Assembly: GCF_014651015.1 (NCBI RefSeq) | Contig: NZ_BMWB01000009.1 | Location: 44,093-108,092 of the forward strand | Length of the DNA: 64,000 nt | Reading direction: 5' to 3' | Origin: Streptomyces xantholiticus | GTDB lineage: Bacteria > Actinomycetota > Actinomycetes > Streptomycetales > Streptomycetaceae | In this document: positions 25,150 through 35,771 of the stretch, piece after piece | Numbering within the stretch: the stretch's first letter is position 1 | Layout: every line of letters begins with the position of its first letter | The notes under the pieces: model-generated | Told to the model about the DNA's origin: nothing | The model's input: the letters and a program-made list of their open reading frames with translations, nothing else | The model's database searches: none | Translations under genes and position numbers: made by a program

Positions 25150-25606
25150 GTGGCCGGGGCAATGAAAGCCGCTCCTGCACCGACCCTGATCGGCTCCGTC
25201 CAGCGGGCACTGCGGCTGCTCGAAGCCGCAGGCGCGCATCCCGACGGGGCTCCGGCAAGGTGCTCGCGCCGACAGGCCGGAGTTCCCCTGCCGACCCGCC
25301 TACCATCGGCTGCGCACCCTGACCCACGACGACTACCTGAGGCGCCGGGACGGCCTGTACCTGCTCGGGGACGCGGTGGAGCGGCTGATTGCCGGTAGGA
25401 CGTCGCAGAATCGTCGCAGCACCCTCGAGGAGTCCCTCGACCACTGGCGCGACGCGACCGGCACTCTTCCGGGCAGGGCGGCACCGCTTGTCGCCTTCCT
25501 CGACCGAACGGACAAACCGGTGCCCGTGGGGCAGGAGCTCGCGCTCGGTGACTTCGAGCCGGAGGAGGCGCTCGGGCGCATTCTCGCCGAGGAGAACGCC
25601 GGCTGA
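25150..25606 (+). pseudogene. ssgR-ssgA: Fused remnant of ssgR (5' part) and ssgA (3' part)
   Basis: From the GTG at 25150 the text reads as the N-terminus of an IclR-type SsgR: MKAAPAPTLIGSVQRALRLL then EAAGAHPDGAPA. The frame is disturbed near 25256-25273 and again near 25294-25297, where one extra C shifts it. In the new frame from 25298 the rest of the HTH continues, AYHRLRTLTHDDYLRRRDG, down to NRRSTLEESLDHWRDATG. At about 25460 the sequence jumps to the C-terminal end of SsgA: ALFRAG, then one base missing, then APLVAFLDRTDK and ending in EALGRILAEENAG. The SsgR effector domain, the intergenic region and about two thirds of ssgA are gone. Intact SsgR and SsgA are about 240 and 136 residues (recalled). 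Assembly error could explain single-base shifts but not the internal deletion. Confidence 0.85.
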
Positions 25607-25628
25607 CGCGTCCGAGCGTCGTGACGCC

Positions 25629-26957
25629 TCACCGCTTGCGCCGTCGTCCCCTGCCTGTGCGGGCCGGCGAGCCGTTCTGCTCGGCCGAGGGACCAGAGCG
25701 GTCGGCGGAGACCACCAGGGTGGCGAGCGCCGTCGTCACCGGCACCGAGGCGACCAGGCCGATCGAGCCGACGAGCGTCCGTACGATCTCCTCCGCGACC
25801 AGCTCGCTGTTGGCGACGGTTCCCACACTGGACTGCGCGATGGAGAAGAGCAGCAGCAGAGGCAACGCGGCGCCCGCATAGGCGAGTACGAGCGTGTTGA
25901 CGACGGACGCGATGTGGTCGCGGCCGATGCGGATGGCGGAGCGGTAGAGGGCGCGCGGGCCCATGTCCGGATCCGCCTGGTGCAGTTCCCACACGGCGGA
26001 TGTCTGCGTCACCGTCACGTCGTCGAGCACGCCGAGCGAGCCGATGATGATACCGGCGAGCAGCAGACCGCTCATATCGATCTCCGGATACAGGCCGTGG
26101 ATCAGACCGGTGTTGTCGTCGGTGTTCCCGCTGAGGCTGGCCCAGTCGATGAACAGCGAGCCGAGCAGCCCGATCAGCAGCAGTGAGATCAGGGTTCCGA
26201 GCACCGCGACGGAGGTCCGCGCGGTCACCCCGTGGCACATGTAGAGCGCGATCAGCATGATGGCGCTCGCCCCGACCACCGCAACGACCAGCGGATTCGA
26301 CCCCTGAAGGATGGCGGGCAGGATGAAGAGCGTCAGGATGGCGAACGAGATGGCGAGAGAGATCAGGGCCATCACACCGCGCATCCGGCCGACGAGAACC
26401 ACGACGAGCGCGAAGAGCCCGGCCAGCAGCGCCATCGGGACTCCCCGGTCGACATCCGTTACCGAGTACTGGAGGTCGCGGGGGGCGTCGGGGGCGTAGG
26501 CGACCACGACGCCCTGGCCCTCCTTCAACTGCCGTGGCGCGTCCGGCTGCACGATCTCTACGAAGGTACGGCCCTTGTCCTTGCCGGTGGTCACTTCCAC
26601 GGTCGCCCTGCCGCACTCGCCCTGCTGCGAGTTGACCGCCTCGCGCCCCTCAGGGGTGGTGGTGTCGCCGGTCGGAGGGACCTGAGCGGCGTTGACGTCC
26701 TTGCAGTCGACCTTCTCCAGAGCCACCACCTTGCCCTGCTCGGTCTGCCGGTCGAAGCCGACGCCGGTGCGCTCATGGCCGGGTGCGCCCCCGGGCCACA
26801 GCACGACGAGCCCGACGAGGACGGCCGTCGCGAAGGGGATGAGGACGGCGGCGATGACCCTGCGAAGGTGCTGGGAGACTGGCGCGGCGGGCCCATGACT
26901 GTGCACATGACTGTGGGCCTGGCCGTGCGGTTCTGGGGGCTGCGGCGATGAGGTCAC
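25629..26957 (-). CDS. YibE/F family membrane protein
   Basis: 442 residues. A His-rich N-terminus (HAHSHVHSHG-like, 1-28) could bind metal. One membrane segment (35-55), a large exported domain (60-165) with several cysteines, then about seven membrane segments form the YibE/F domain (SVTDVDRGVPMALLAGLFAL; LGVLDDVTVTQTSAVWELH). Proposed permease-like family of unknown substrate. Convergent with the ssgRA remnant, 22 nt away. Confidence 0.87.
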   Translation of the reverse strand: MTSSPQPPEPHGQAHSHVHSHGPAAPVSQHLRRVIAAVLIPFATAVLVGLVVLWPGGAPGHERTGVGFDRQTEQGKVVALEKVDCKDVNAAQVPPTGDTTTPEGREAVNSQQGECGRATVEVTTGKDKGRTFVEIVQPDAPRQLKEGQGVVVAYAPDAPRDLQYSVTDVDRGVPMALLAGLFALVVVLVGRMRGVMALISLAISFAILTLFILPAILQGSNPLVVAVVGASAIMLIALYMCHGVTARTSVAVLGTLISLLLIGLLGSLFIDWASLSGNTDDNTGLIHGLYPEIDMSGLLLAGIIIGSLGVLDDVTVTQTSAVWELHQADPDMGPRALYRSAIRIGRDHIASVVNTLVLAYAGAALPLLLLFSIAQSSVGTVANSELVAEEIVRTLVGSIGLVASVPVTTALATLVVSADRSGPSAEQNGSPARTGRGRRRKR

Positions 26958-27039
26958 GGACCGATCATCGCAAGAGTCGCAGGGGGGCCTCTGTTCAGCA
27001 CGCCAGACATGACGCTAGCGTGGTGGCACCTTTGCACAC

Positions 27040-27150
27040 GCGGGAGCTCGGAGCACCGGGCTGAGAGGGCGCTGACCTTCGTACCTCCGTACGGGACAGC
27101 TGCGCCGACCGCCGAACCTGTTACCGGGTAATGCCGGCGTAGGGAGTAGG
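27040..27150 (+). promoter_or_regulatory. TPP riboswitch (THI box) upstream of thiC
   Basis: Conserved blocks occur in order: GGGAGCTCGGAGCACCGGG (from 27042), CTGAGA at 27061, GAACCTG at 27114 and TAATGCCGGCGTAGGGA at 27129. Thiamine pyrophosphate binding would fold the RNA over GTAGGGAG, the thiC ribosome site, blocking translation. Confidence 0.93.
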
Positions 27151-27154
27151 TCTC

Positions 27155-28948
<1,794 letters not shown>

Positions 28949-28965
28949 CTGTGACGTTTTTGGCA

Positions 28966-28997
28966 GTGCCCCCGTGGTTCGATCGGCCAGGGGGCAC
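28966..28997 (+). terminator. Hairpin after thiC
   Basis: Inverted repeat GTGCCCCC / GGGGGCAC extended by TGG/CCA with a one-base bulge, 18 nt after the thiC stop. Confidence 0.68.
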
Positions 28998-29170
28998 CGC
29001 CTTGGTCAAGGGTGCTGTGCCTGCCCCGATGGGCGGTTTCGCGACAGCGGCCGGGGCTCTTGGCATCTTTTCGCAATAGTGGATGGGATGACCGGTCCTC
29101 ACCCATGTAGCGTAAACGTTTCACTCGAATGTCACGCATCAGGGCTATTGGATCGCTCGTTGTTAGGAAT

Positions 29171-29467
29171 ATGACGAGAGCACAGCTTCCTCCCGAGGCC
29201 GGGGCCCGACGTACGGCCGGCACGGGGGCGGTCCCAATGGGCGCGTGGGCGTTGGATCCCCGCTCTGCGGAGGGCGTGGCGGAGGGTAACGCGACGCTCC
29301 ACCATGAAGAGGATCGAATCGACCTGACGCAGGCTTCCTCCCTGCTGAACGACTTTCTGGCGTTGATCGGCCGGATCCAGGCCGATTACCACCGACTGTC
29401 GAGCACAGCGCACGTGTCGCCGACTGTACGCGGCGACGAACGGACGGGGCGAAGCCTTCATGTATGA
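29171..29467 (+). CDS. Small actinobacterial protein of unknown function
   Basis: 98 residues from the ATG at 29171 (MTRAQLPPEAG), or 112 from 29129. High GC in third position supports this strand over a minus-strand frame of similar length. The C-terminal half is helical (DLTQASSLLNDFLALIGRIQ). Overlaps the next gene by 8 nt, which suggests coupling. I do not recognise a family. Start uncertain: AGGA lies only 2 nt before 29171. Confidence 0.5.
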   Translation: MTRAQLPPEAGARRTAGTGAVPMGAWALDPRSAEGVAEGNATLHHEEDRIDLTQASSLLNDFLALIGRIQADYHRLSSTAHVSPTVRGDERTGRSLHV

Positions 29468-30278
29468 CGAGTACGGCTCATTCGGTGCAGCGGTTTCCCA
29501 CCCGGAAATGGGCGGCTATGGCAGGTGGGAGGACCCGTATGCCGCCTCCCCGAAGAACTTGCTGAGTACCCATGAGCCGATGGCTCCTCTCGGCCTGGAG
29601 ATCCTTGACGGGACGTGGGACCCGACAGCGGAACTGCAGCAATTGCTGCAGCCCTCGGCCGGGCCGGAAATGGCCACGGCCTTCTCCGGCTACGGCAGCG
29701 CCCTTGAGTCGGGGGACGGCAACGCACTCGCGGACCGGAACAGCGTCACCGCCGAACTTCCCCGTGTACGCCCCGCGCCGGGGCATCGCCGACGGGTACC
29801 GTCGCGGAGGACCAGGTTCACCCTGCTGCAGACAGTCAGCGTCTCCATTGCCGTGCTGGCCGCCATCATCGTCTCCGGAGTGAGCATCTTCGGAGGCATG
29901 GTCGCCCTGGACCCACTACGGCACATTGCCGCGTCACGAACGTCCCAGGGCCTGATGAGCTGGTGGCCGGTTCTGGTCTATGGACCCTGGATGGTTGCGT
30001 CTCTCTGCATCCTGCGCGCCTCGCTCCATCATCGCCGGGCGGTGCAATCCTGGGTCGTCGTACTCTTCTTCTCGGCCATCGCGACCTGGCTGTGCGTCAT
30101 TGAATCAGCCGGGTCTCTCACCGACGCCGCTGCGGCCGCGCTACCTGCCCTCGCGGCTCTTGCCTGCTTTCAGCAGCTCGTCCGGCTCGTCACCCTGGCC
30201 CGGCCACCCCGCCGCCCCTCCGCGCGCCATCGTGTCCGTGTTCCGTCCACACCGTTCGTGCCCTCGACGCCCGGCTGA
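29460..30278 (+). CDS. DUF2637-like membrane protein
   Basis: 272 residues. Hydrophilic N-terminal region (1-120), rich in Gly/Pro/Tyr, then four membrane segments (about 125-150, 168-188, 198-215, 222-240) and a basic C-terminus. The segment FTLLQTVSVSIAVLAAIIVS and the four-helix layout resemble actinobacterial DUF2637 membrane proteins, some of which occur on integrative elements with Spd-type spreading proteins. No transfer or integrase gene is nearby, so chromosomal function is unknown. Confidence 0.65.
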   Translation: MYDEYGSFGAAVSHPEMGGYGRWEDPYAASPKNLLSTHEPMAPLGLEILDGTWDPTAELQQLLQPSAGPEMATAFSGYGSALESGDGNALADRNSVTAELPRVRPAPGHRRRVPSRRTRFTLLQTVSVSIAVLAAIIVSGVSIFGGMVALDPLRHIAASRTSQGLMSWWPVLVYGPWMVASLCILRASLHHRRAVQSWVVVLFFSAIATWLCVIESAGSLTDAAAAALPALAALACFQQLVRLVTLARPPRRPSARHRVRVPSTPFVPSTPG

Positions 30279-30365
30279 CGAGCCCGCTGGACAACCTGCG
30301 CCCGCCCGGCCGGTTCACAGGGCAGTCCCACCGGACGACCGTCAGCGGGCTGATCTTCTGTCGTC

Positions 30366-30400
30366 ACAGCGTCCCCCGGACAAGCTCCGGGGGACGCTGT
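30366..30400. terminator. Bidirectional hairpin between convergent genes
   Basis: 15-bp perfect arms (30366-30380, 30386-30400), 5-nt loop, between the DUF2637-like gene and the minus-strand membrane protein gene. Confidence 0.82.
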
Positions 30401-30527
30401 CGTTGTGGCAGGCGGGCAGCGGTCGGCTCAGCCGTTCCCACGCCGCATCGAGCAGATCACCCGCCCCATGTCCACATCGGCGCCTCCGGCATGAGACAGC
30501 CACATGACCGTGGCCACCGACCGGTGA

Positions 30528-31352
30528 TCAGTCCGGCCGGTGCTCGGGGCCGCCGAAGTCCGGGCTCGTGAAGTCCGGGCTGGTGAAGGTGGGGCGCTGC
30601 CCCGAGGCTGCCCCGTCCGCAGGACTGGAGAACTCCGGTCCGCTGTATCCGATCTTCGGCATACGGCTCACCGGTCGCGGTGGCCCCGGGGACGCCGGGT
30701 CGGCGCTGGGGTCGGCCAGTGCTGCCCGCAGGAAGGGCAGAATTCCGCGCTCCAGCAGTGCGTGCCGCCACGCTTCCTTCGCCCGTGCCACCTCGTCCGG
30801 CAGCTCTCCGGCGGGCGCTTCTTCGGCCACCTGGGCGGCCCCGTTGCGCAGAGCCGTCAGCAGCAGCCCCACCGCCGCGACCAGGGTGGCGGCTGCCGTG
30901 AGCGCACCGAAGAACCACCCGGCCGTCAGCAGGGCGTCGGCGAAGGACGGGGTGGCGCTGAGCATTTTGAGGATGTAGCCGACGAGAAGGAAGATCGCCG
31001 CGGCCGTCCCGGCGAGGACGGGGGCGAGCACGGCGATGACGGCGGCGAAGCCGGCGCCGCCGCCCTGCGAGGTGTCGCCGACCGCGGGGGCCGACACGGA
31101 GCCGCGCACCGAGGCGGCTGTCGTGGGGGTGCGCATTTCCCGGCGCACTTTCACATAGTGCTCGTACTCGGCGGCGGCCGAGGCGGTTATCAGTGCCGTC
31201 GCGTTCAGTGCCATGGTGCGCAGCTGCTCGGCGTTGAGACGTAGTCCCACGGTGGCGAGGTCAGGCCGTTCACGGGCGTTGCGCAGTGCTTCGTCGAGGA
31301 CTCGCTGGTACTCGGCGCGGTCCTCGTTCAGCAGGTTCGGAGCGCTGTTCAT
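30528..31352 (-). CDS. Hypothetical membrane protein with Pro/Ser-rich tail
   Basis: 274 residues from the ATG at 31352 (MNSAPNLLNEDR), with a GGGGG site 7 nt upstream; ATG 31358 is the alternative. Residues 1-95 are helical and soluble, two membrane segments follow (about 110-133 and 145-165), and the last 70 residues are Pro/Ser-rich with repeated FTSPDF. Resembles uncharacterised Streptomyces proteins; role unknown. Confidence 0.68.
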   Translation of the reverse strand: MNSAPNLLNEDRAEYQRVLDEALRNARERPDLATVGLRLNAEQLRTMALNATALITASAAAEYEHYVKVRREMRTPTTAASVRGSVSAPAVGDTSQGGGAGFAAVIAVLAPVLAGTAAAIFLLVGYILKMLSATPSFADALLTAGWFFGALTAAATLVAAVGLLLTALRNGAAQVAEEAPAGELPDEVARAKEAWRHALLERGILPFLRAALADPSADPASPGPPRPVSRMPKIGYSGPEFSSPADGAASGQRPTFTSPDFTSPDFGGPEHRPD

Positions 31353-31504
31353 GTGCATCCCCCGATGCTCCGCCCGCCGACTGCCCTTACAAGCTGGGCA
31401 GTTGAGCGAAGACGGAGGAGAGTCTGCTACGGATAAGCCGATGGTAGAGCGGTTACGGCACAGCGTGACAGGGGGTTTCCGTAAATCACCTGCCGCAAGT
31501 CGGC

Positions 31505-32587
31505 TCAGCGCGGCAACGGGAGTTGCTGGACAAGAAGCTTTCCGGCCATGGTCACGCCGCCGTCCATGGCGATCGCGAGCCCGTCCGCGTACACGTGCGG
31601 ACATTCGACCACGGGGCGCTCGCCGTCCTCGCCGTCCTCGGTGCCCACCTCGCCCAGCAGATACGGAATGGGACTGTGGCCGTGCACGATGCGCCGGCCG
31701 CCATAGGCCCCGAGCAGCTCGCGCACCGCCTGCGGGCCGCCGTCGTCGCGGAAGGCGAAGCGCTTGGTGAACTTTCGGAAGAGGTCCCAGCACTCGTCCG
31801 CGTCATTGCGCGTGAGGATCGCGTGCACGGTGTCGTTGACGTCCGCGATGGTGGATCCGTACTCGAGATAGGCGGTCGTGTCGGAGTGCAGCAGCAGATG
31901 GCTGTCCTCCTCGACGATCGCGTCGAGCCTGGCCATCCACTGCAGATGAACCTCCTGCAGCCGGTCCATGTCGGCCTTCTGGCCGCCGTTGAGAAGCCAG
32001 GCCGCCTGAAAGGTGGCTGTGCCGGCACCGGAGTTGACGGGCTTGTCCCCGAACCGTTTGGCACCGAGCAGCAGCAGTTCGTGGTTGCCCATCAGGGCCT
32101 TGCAGTAGCCGCCGGCCGCGGCGGCCTCGGCCGAGAGGCGCATGACGAGGTCGATCACGCCGATGCCGTCCGGACCGCGGTCGGTGAAGTCCCCAAGGAA
32201 CCACAGCCGGGCGTTGTCCGCCGCCCAGTGTCCTTCGGCGTCGATGAGGCCTTGTTCGGCCAGTGCCGCGACGAGTTCGTCGAGATAGCCGTGGACGTCG
32301 CCGACGACGTACAGCGGGCCGAGCCCGTCCGGAGCGGGAGCCTCGTCGGGGTCGACATGGACCTGGACCGTGTCGCCGGGGCCGTCTCGGCGGATGACGG
32401 GGAGGTCGCGTGCGGTGGGCGTGTAGCCCTCCGGGGGTTCACCCTCGGGGAAGGCGTTCCCGGGATGGCCCGAATGGATCGGGTCCGCCGCGTGGGACTG
32501 CACGGGAACCTGCGCGTACGGCGGGACACGGAAATCGCGCAACGTTGCCGTCCGCACCACGGGTCCTTGACCGGCCCCCTGAGTCAT
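31505..32587 (-). CDS. PPP-family metallophosphoesterase
   Basis: 360 residues, ATG at 32587 with GGAGGGG upstream. Dimetal motifs are complete: GDVHG (near 112), GDFTDRG (near 150), GNHE (near 190) and VHGHS (near 320). Serine/threonine-phosphatase-like or diadenosine-tetraphosphatase-like enzyme; substrate not determinable. The first 100 residues are a Pro-rich extension. Confidence 0.87.
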   Translation of the reverse strand: MTQGAGQGPVVRTATLRDFRVPPYAQVPVQSHAADPIHSGHPGNAFPEGEPPEGYTPTARDLPVIRRDGPGDTVQVHVDPDEAPAPDGLGPLYVVGDVHGYLDELVAALAEQGLIDAEGHWAADNARLWFLGDFTDRGPDGIGVIDLVMRLSAEAAAAGGYCKALMGNHELLLLGAKRFGDKPVNSGAGTATFQAAWLLNGGQKADMDRLQEVHLQWMARLDAIVEEDSHLLLHSDTTAYLEYGSTIADVNDTVHAILTRNDADECWDLFRKFTKRFAFRDDGGPQAVRELLGAYGGRRIVHGHSPIPYLLGEVGTEDGEDGERPVVECPHVYADGLAIAMDGGVTMAGKLLVQQLPLPR

Positions 32588-32819
32588 CGACCCCTCCACC
32601 ACCGTCGCGCCGCCGTTCACCTCTCGGCCCAGCCTGGTCGGGGTGGTCCGCGGTGTCGTTCGCCCATCATAGGAATGAGCCAGGCGGTGTGTGACGCACC
32701 AGGGGTGATGAATCCTCGAGCATCCCTGCTTCGCCGGCCGTTTCGCCCCAATTGGGAAGGTACGGACCTTCGGGTGGAACGGCCCGGGCGTGTCCGGCCC
32801 TGATCCGTCGGACATGCCC

Positions 32820-33932
32820 CTAGTGCTGCGAGGGAGACCGTGGCGCGCTCACAGTCGTCCGCGGGGGGCGACGCTGGGACGACGTCCTGACGATCAGTTC
32901 CGTGGGTATCACCTGCTCGATCGGCCGGTCCTCGTCGATTCCCTCGATCGCGTCGATCAGTAACTGGACCACGGCAGTACCGATCCTGCGCGGCTTCAGC
33001 GAGAGCGTGGTGATGGGGGGCTCGGTCGTGGCGTAGACGGTCGACTCGCTGCAGCACACCAGCAGCAGATCGTCGGGGACCCGCAGGCCGTACCGGCGGG
33101 CGGCGGCGAGCAGGTCGGTGCCGTTGGGGTCGAAGAGCCCGTACACCGCGTCCGGCCGGTCGGGCCGGGCCAGTAGCCGGTCGGCGGCGACGGCGCCGGC
33201 GCACGGGTCGTGCGCGGGGTAGGACTCGTAGACGGGGTCCTGGCCGACGCGCTCGCACCAGTTGAGGTAGGCGGTGGTCGAGAGCCGGGTGTAGGTGTCG
33301 GTGGTGGTGCCGGTGAGCAGACCGATCCTGCGGGCGCCGGCGGCGGCGAGATGGTCGAGCAGATCGAGTACGGCGGCTTCGTGGTCGTTGTCCACCCAGG
33401 CGGTGACCGGCAGGGTGCCGGCGGGGCGCCCGTCGGAAACGACAGGCAGCCCCTGGCGCACGAGTTCGGTGACGACCGGGTCGTGGTCGGATGGGTCGAT
33501 GACGACGGTGCCGTCGAGCGCGACGTTCGACCAGACGTCGTGTCTGGAGGTCGCGGGCAGGATGACCAGCGCGTAGCCGCGCGCGAGCGCGGCCGAGGTG
33601 GCGGCTCTGGCCATCTCGGCGAAGTACGCGAACTCCGTGAAGGTGAAAGGTTCATCCCCGTATGTCGTCACCGTCAGGCCGATCAAGCCCGACTTTCCGG
33701 TACGGAGGGTGCGGGCCGCGGCGGACGGGCGGTAGCCCAGCCGGTCTGCGACCTCGCGGACGTGTCGGCGGGTGGCGTCCGGAAGCCGGCCCTTGCCGTT
33801 GAGGGCGTCGGAGACGGTTGTGATGGAGACCCCGGCCGCGGCAGCCACGTCTCTGATGCCTGCCCGACCCTGCCTACCGCCCCGGCGGGATGTGTCCGTC
33901 CGGCTCACCTGGTGCTTCCCTGCTGCTGTCAT
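32820..33932 (-). CDS. LacI-family transcriptional regulator
   Basis: 370 residues from the ATG at 33932 (MTAAGKHQVSRTD). HTH at about 25-75: IRDVAAAAGVSITTVSDALN, then the hinge helix SAAARTLRTGKSG. Sugar-binding-like core at 85-350. Matches the position of the S. coelicolor LacI gene I remember as rstP, just before hisC; that name is from memory. Likely autoregulated through the palindrome near 34014-34036. Confidence 0.88.
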   Translation of the reverse strand: MTAAGKHQVSRTDTSRRGGRQGRAGIRDVAAAAGVSITTVSDALNGKGRLPDATRRHVREVADRLGYRPSAAARTLRTGKSGLIGLTVTTYGDEPFTFTEFAYFAEMARAATSAALARGYALVILPATSRHDVWSNVALDGTVVIDPSDHDPVVTELVRQGLPVVSDGRPAGTLPVTAWVDNDHEAAVLDLLDHLAAAGARRIGLLTGTTTDTYTRLSTTAYLNWCERVGQDPVYESYPAHDPCAGAVAADRLLARPDRPDAVYGLFDPNGTDLLAAARRYGLRVPDDLLLVCCSESTVYATTEPPITTLSLKPRRIGTAVVQLLIDAIEGIDEDRPIEQVIPTELIVRTSSQRRPPRTTVSAPRSPSQH

Positions 33933-34363
33933 GGCGAGCCGATAGTAGGGCTCGCGCCGGTGATCCGGCCGGTCGCATATGCATGCGTTGACAGTCACGT
34001 TTCTGCATGATCATTTACAGTCAATTGCCTTGTAAAATAAGGGAGTTGACGTATGCAGCCATGGAGAGTCGGGTGCTGGGCTGCTAAGGCCTGGCGAAGG
34101 CCCCATGTCTCGAAGAGGTCTCAACTCATCACTACGGGGGATGCGCGCCACGGCGCGAGCCACCGGCGCGCGCCATGGCCCCCAGCGCCCCCCCACCCAG
34201 GATTCCCCACGGATCCCTTCGGGTCGCGTCCTCGGCAGGCTTCCTCTCAGGGCCGGCAGGCGTTCCTCTGATCCGGCCATTCGCAGCAGCGGCGAATCCT
34301 CATAAGGTGAGCAGTATTGGTTGAGCGACAACGATGTGCACGGACCCTCGAGGAGGACCTGCG
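33933..34363. promoter_or_regulatory. LacI-hisC divergent region with two palindromes
   Basis: 431 nt without a credible gene. A symmetric site TTTACA-N11-TGTAAA (34014-34036), centred on CAATTG and unusually AT-rich, lies 82 nt upstream of the LacI start. A smaller repeat ATTCGC-N7-GCGAAT (34279-34297) lies 67 nt before hisC. AGGAGG at 34351 is the hisC ribosome site. Confidence 0.55.
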
Positions 34364-35443
34364 GTGAGCGAGACGAGCCCCAAGCTGCGCGCCGAGCTGG
34401 ACGGCATCCCCACATACAAGCCGGGCAAGCCCGCGGCGGCCGGCGGCCCGGTCGCCTACAAGCTGTCCTCCAACGAGAACCCCTATCCGCCGCTGCCCGG
34501 CGTGATGGAGAGCGCCATGGCGGCGGCGCAGAACTTCAACCGCTACCCCGACATGGCCTGCACCGGACTGATGAACGAGCTGGCGAACCGGTTCGGGGTG
34601 CCGGTGACCCATCTGGCAACCGGCACCGGTTCCGTGGGTGTGGCGCAGTCGCTGCTGCAGTCGACCTCCGGCCCCGGCGACGAGGTGATCTACGCCTGGC
34701 GCTCCTTCGAGGCGTACCCGATCATCACGCAGATCAGCGGCGCGAAGCCCGTGCAGGTTCCGCTGACCGACGGTGAGGTGCACGACCTCGACGCCATGGC
34801 GGACGCGATCACGGAACGGACGCGGCTGATCTTCGTCTGCAACCCCAACAATCCGACCGGCACCGTGGTGCGCCGCGGGGAGCTGGAGAGGTTCCTGGAC
34901 CGAGTGCCCTCCGACGTGCTGGTGGTGCTGGACGAGGCGTACCGGGAGTTCATCCGTGACGCCGACGTCCCCGACGGTCTCGAGATCTACCGGGACCGGC
35001 CGAACGTGGCGGTGCTGCGCACTTTCTCCAAGGCGTACGGTCTGGCGGGTCTGCGGGTCGGCTTCGCGGTCGCCCACGAGCCGGTGGCCGCTGCACTCCG
35101 CAAGACGGCGGTGCCCTTCGGGGTGACGCAGCTCGCGCAGGACGCGGCGGTGGCGTCGCTGCGCGCCGAGGACGAACTGCTCGGCCGGGTCGGCTCCCTG
35201 GTCACCGAGCGCGCCCGGGTGCACCACGCTCTCGTCGAGCAGGGCTGGACGGTGCCCGAGACGCAGGCGAACTTCGTCTGGCTGCGGCTCGGTGAGCGCA
35301 CGCTCGACTTCGCTGCGGCGTGCGAGAAGGCCGGTGTCGTCGTCCGGCCGTTCGCGGGCGAGGGGGTGCGGGTGACCATCGGCGAGTGCGAGGCGAACGA
35401 TGTGTTTCTGCACACCTCGGAGACGTTCCGCAAGAGCTTCTGA
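34364..35443 (+). CDS. hisC: Histidinol-phosphate/aromatic aminotransferase
   Basis: 359 residues, GTG at 34364 with AGGAGG 7 nt upstream; the ATG at 34334 lies before this site. Fold-I PLP enzyme: the Lys is in FSKAYGLAGLRVG near 225, and CNPNNPTGT near 160 and SSNENP near 35 are conserved. It is isolated from the his operon, so it may be the second Streptomyces HisC, which can also transaminate phenylalanine or tyrosine. Confidence 0.9.
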   Translation: MSETSPKLRAELDGIPTYKPGKPAAAGGPVAYKLSSNENPYPPLPGVMESAMAAAQNFNRYPDMACTGLMNELANRFGVPVTHLATGTGSVGVAQSLLQSTSGPGDEVIYAWRSFEAYPIITQISGAKPVQVPLTDGEVHDLDAMADAITERTRLIFVCNPNNPTGTVVRRGELERFLDRVPSDVLVVLDEAYREFIRDADVPDGLEIYRDRPNVAVLRTFSKAYGLAGLRVGFAVAHEPVAAALRKTAVPFGVTQLAQDAAVASLRAEDELLGRVGSLVTERARVHHALVEQGWTVPETQANFVWLRLGERTLDFAAACEKAGVVVRPFAGEGVRVTIGECEANDVFLHTSETFRKSF

Positions 35444-35462
35444 CAGGGCCGGCGAGTCCTGG

Positions 35463-35502
35463 GGCCTCTCGTTCGGATCAGGCTTGATCCGAACGAGAGG
35501 CC
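35463..35502 (+). terminator. Strong terminator after hisC
   Basis: 18-bp perfect arms (35463-35480, 35485-35502) with a 4-nt loop, 19 nt after the stop. Confidence 0.92.
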
Positions 35503-35771
35503 TTGGGCCGTTTGGCCTCCGGCCGGTTCGATCCGCTCGCCCCTGAGCTGGGTCGCCCGGCGCGGATGCTCACCGAACGGCGGTGGGCACCGTCGATCCC
35601 TGCCCGAGGGTCCACCCAAGAGTGACCCCCCGATAGAAGGTGCGGATTCTGTATGCGCCATAATGCTTGTGAATGTGAACGCGTTCACAAGCACGCTCCG
35701 GTTCCTCCAGCAATCAGTGGAAAAGGAGGGGCCGGCTGCCGCTCGACGGCGGCGACGTAAGGAGAGACGAC
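35503..35771 (+). promoter_or_regulatory. cydA promoter region with Rex operator
   Basis: Between hisC terminator and cydA. The perfect palindrome TGTGAACGCGTTCACA (35674-35689) is the Streptomyces Rex operator core, known to repress cydABCD at high NAD+/NADH ratio (low NADH). CATAAT (35659-35664) could be the -10. An additional TTGTGAA overlaps the left side. AAGGAGAG lies before the cydA GTG. Confidence 0.85.

Noticed and set aside
29118..29124. GTTTCAC half of a parS site
   Set aside because: The second half does not match; not a ParB palindrome.
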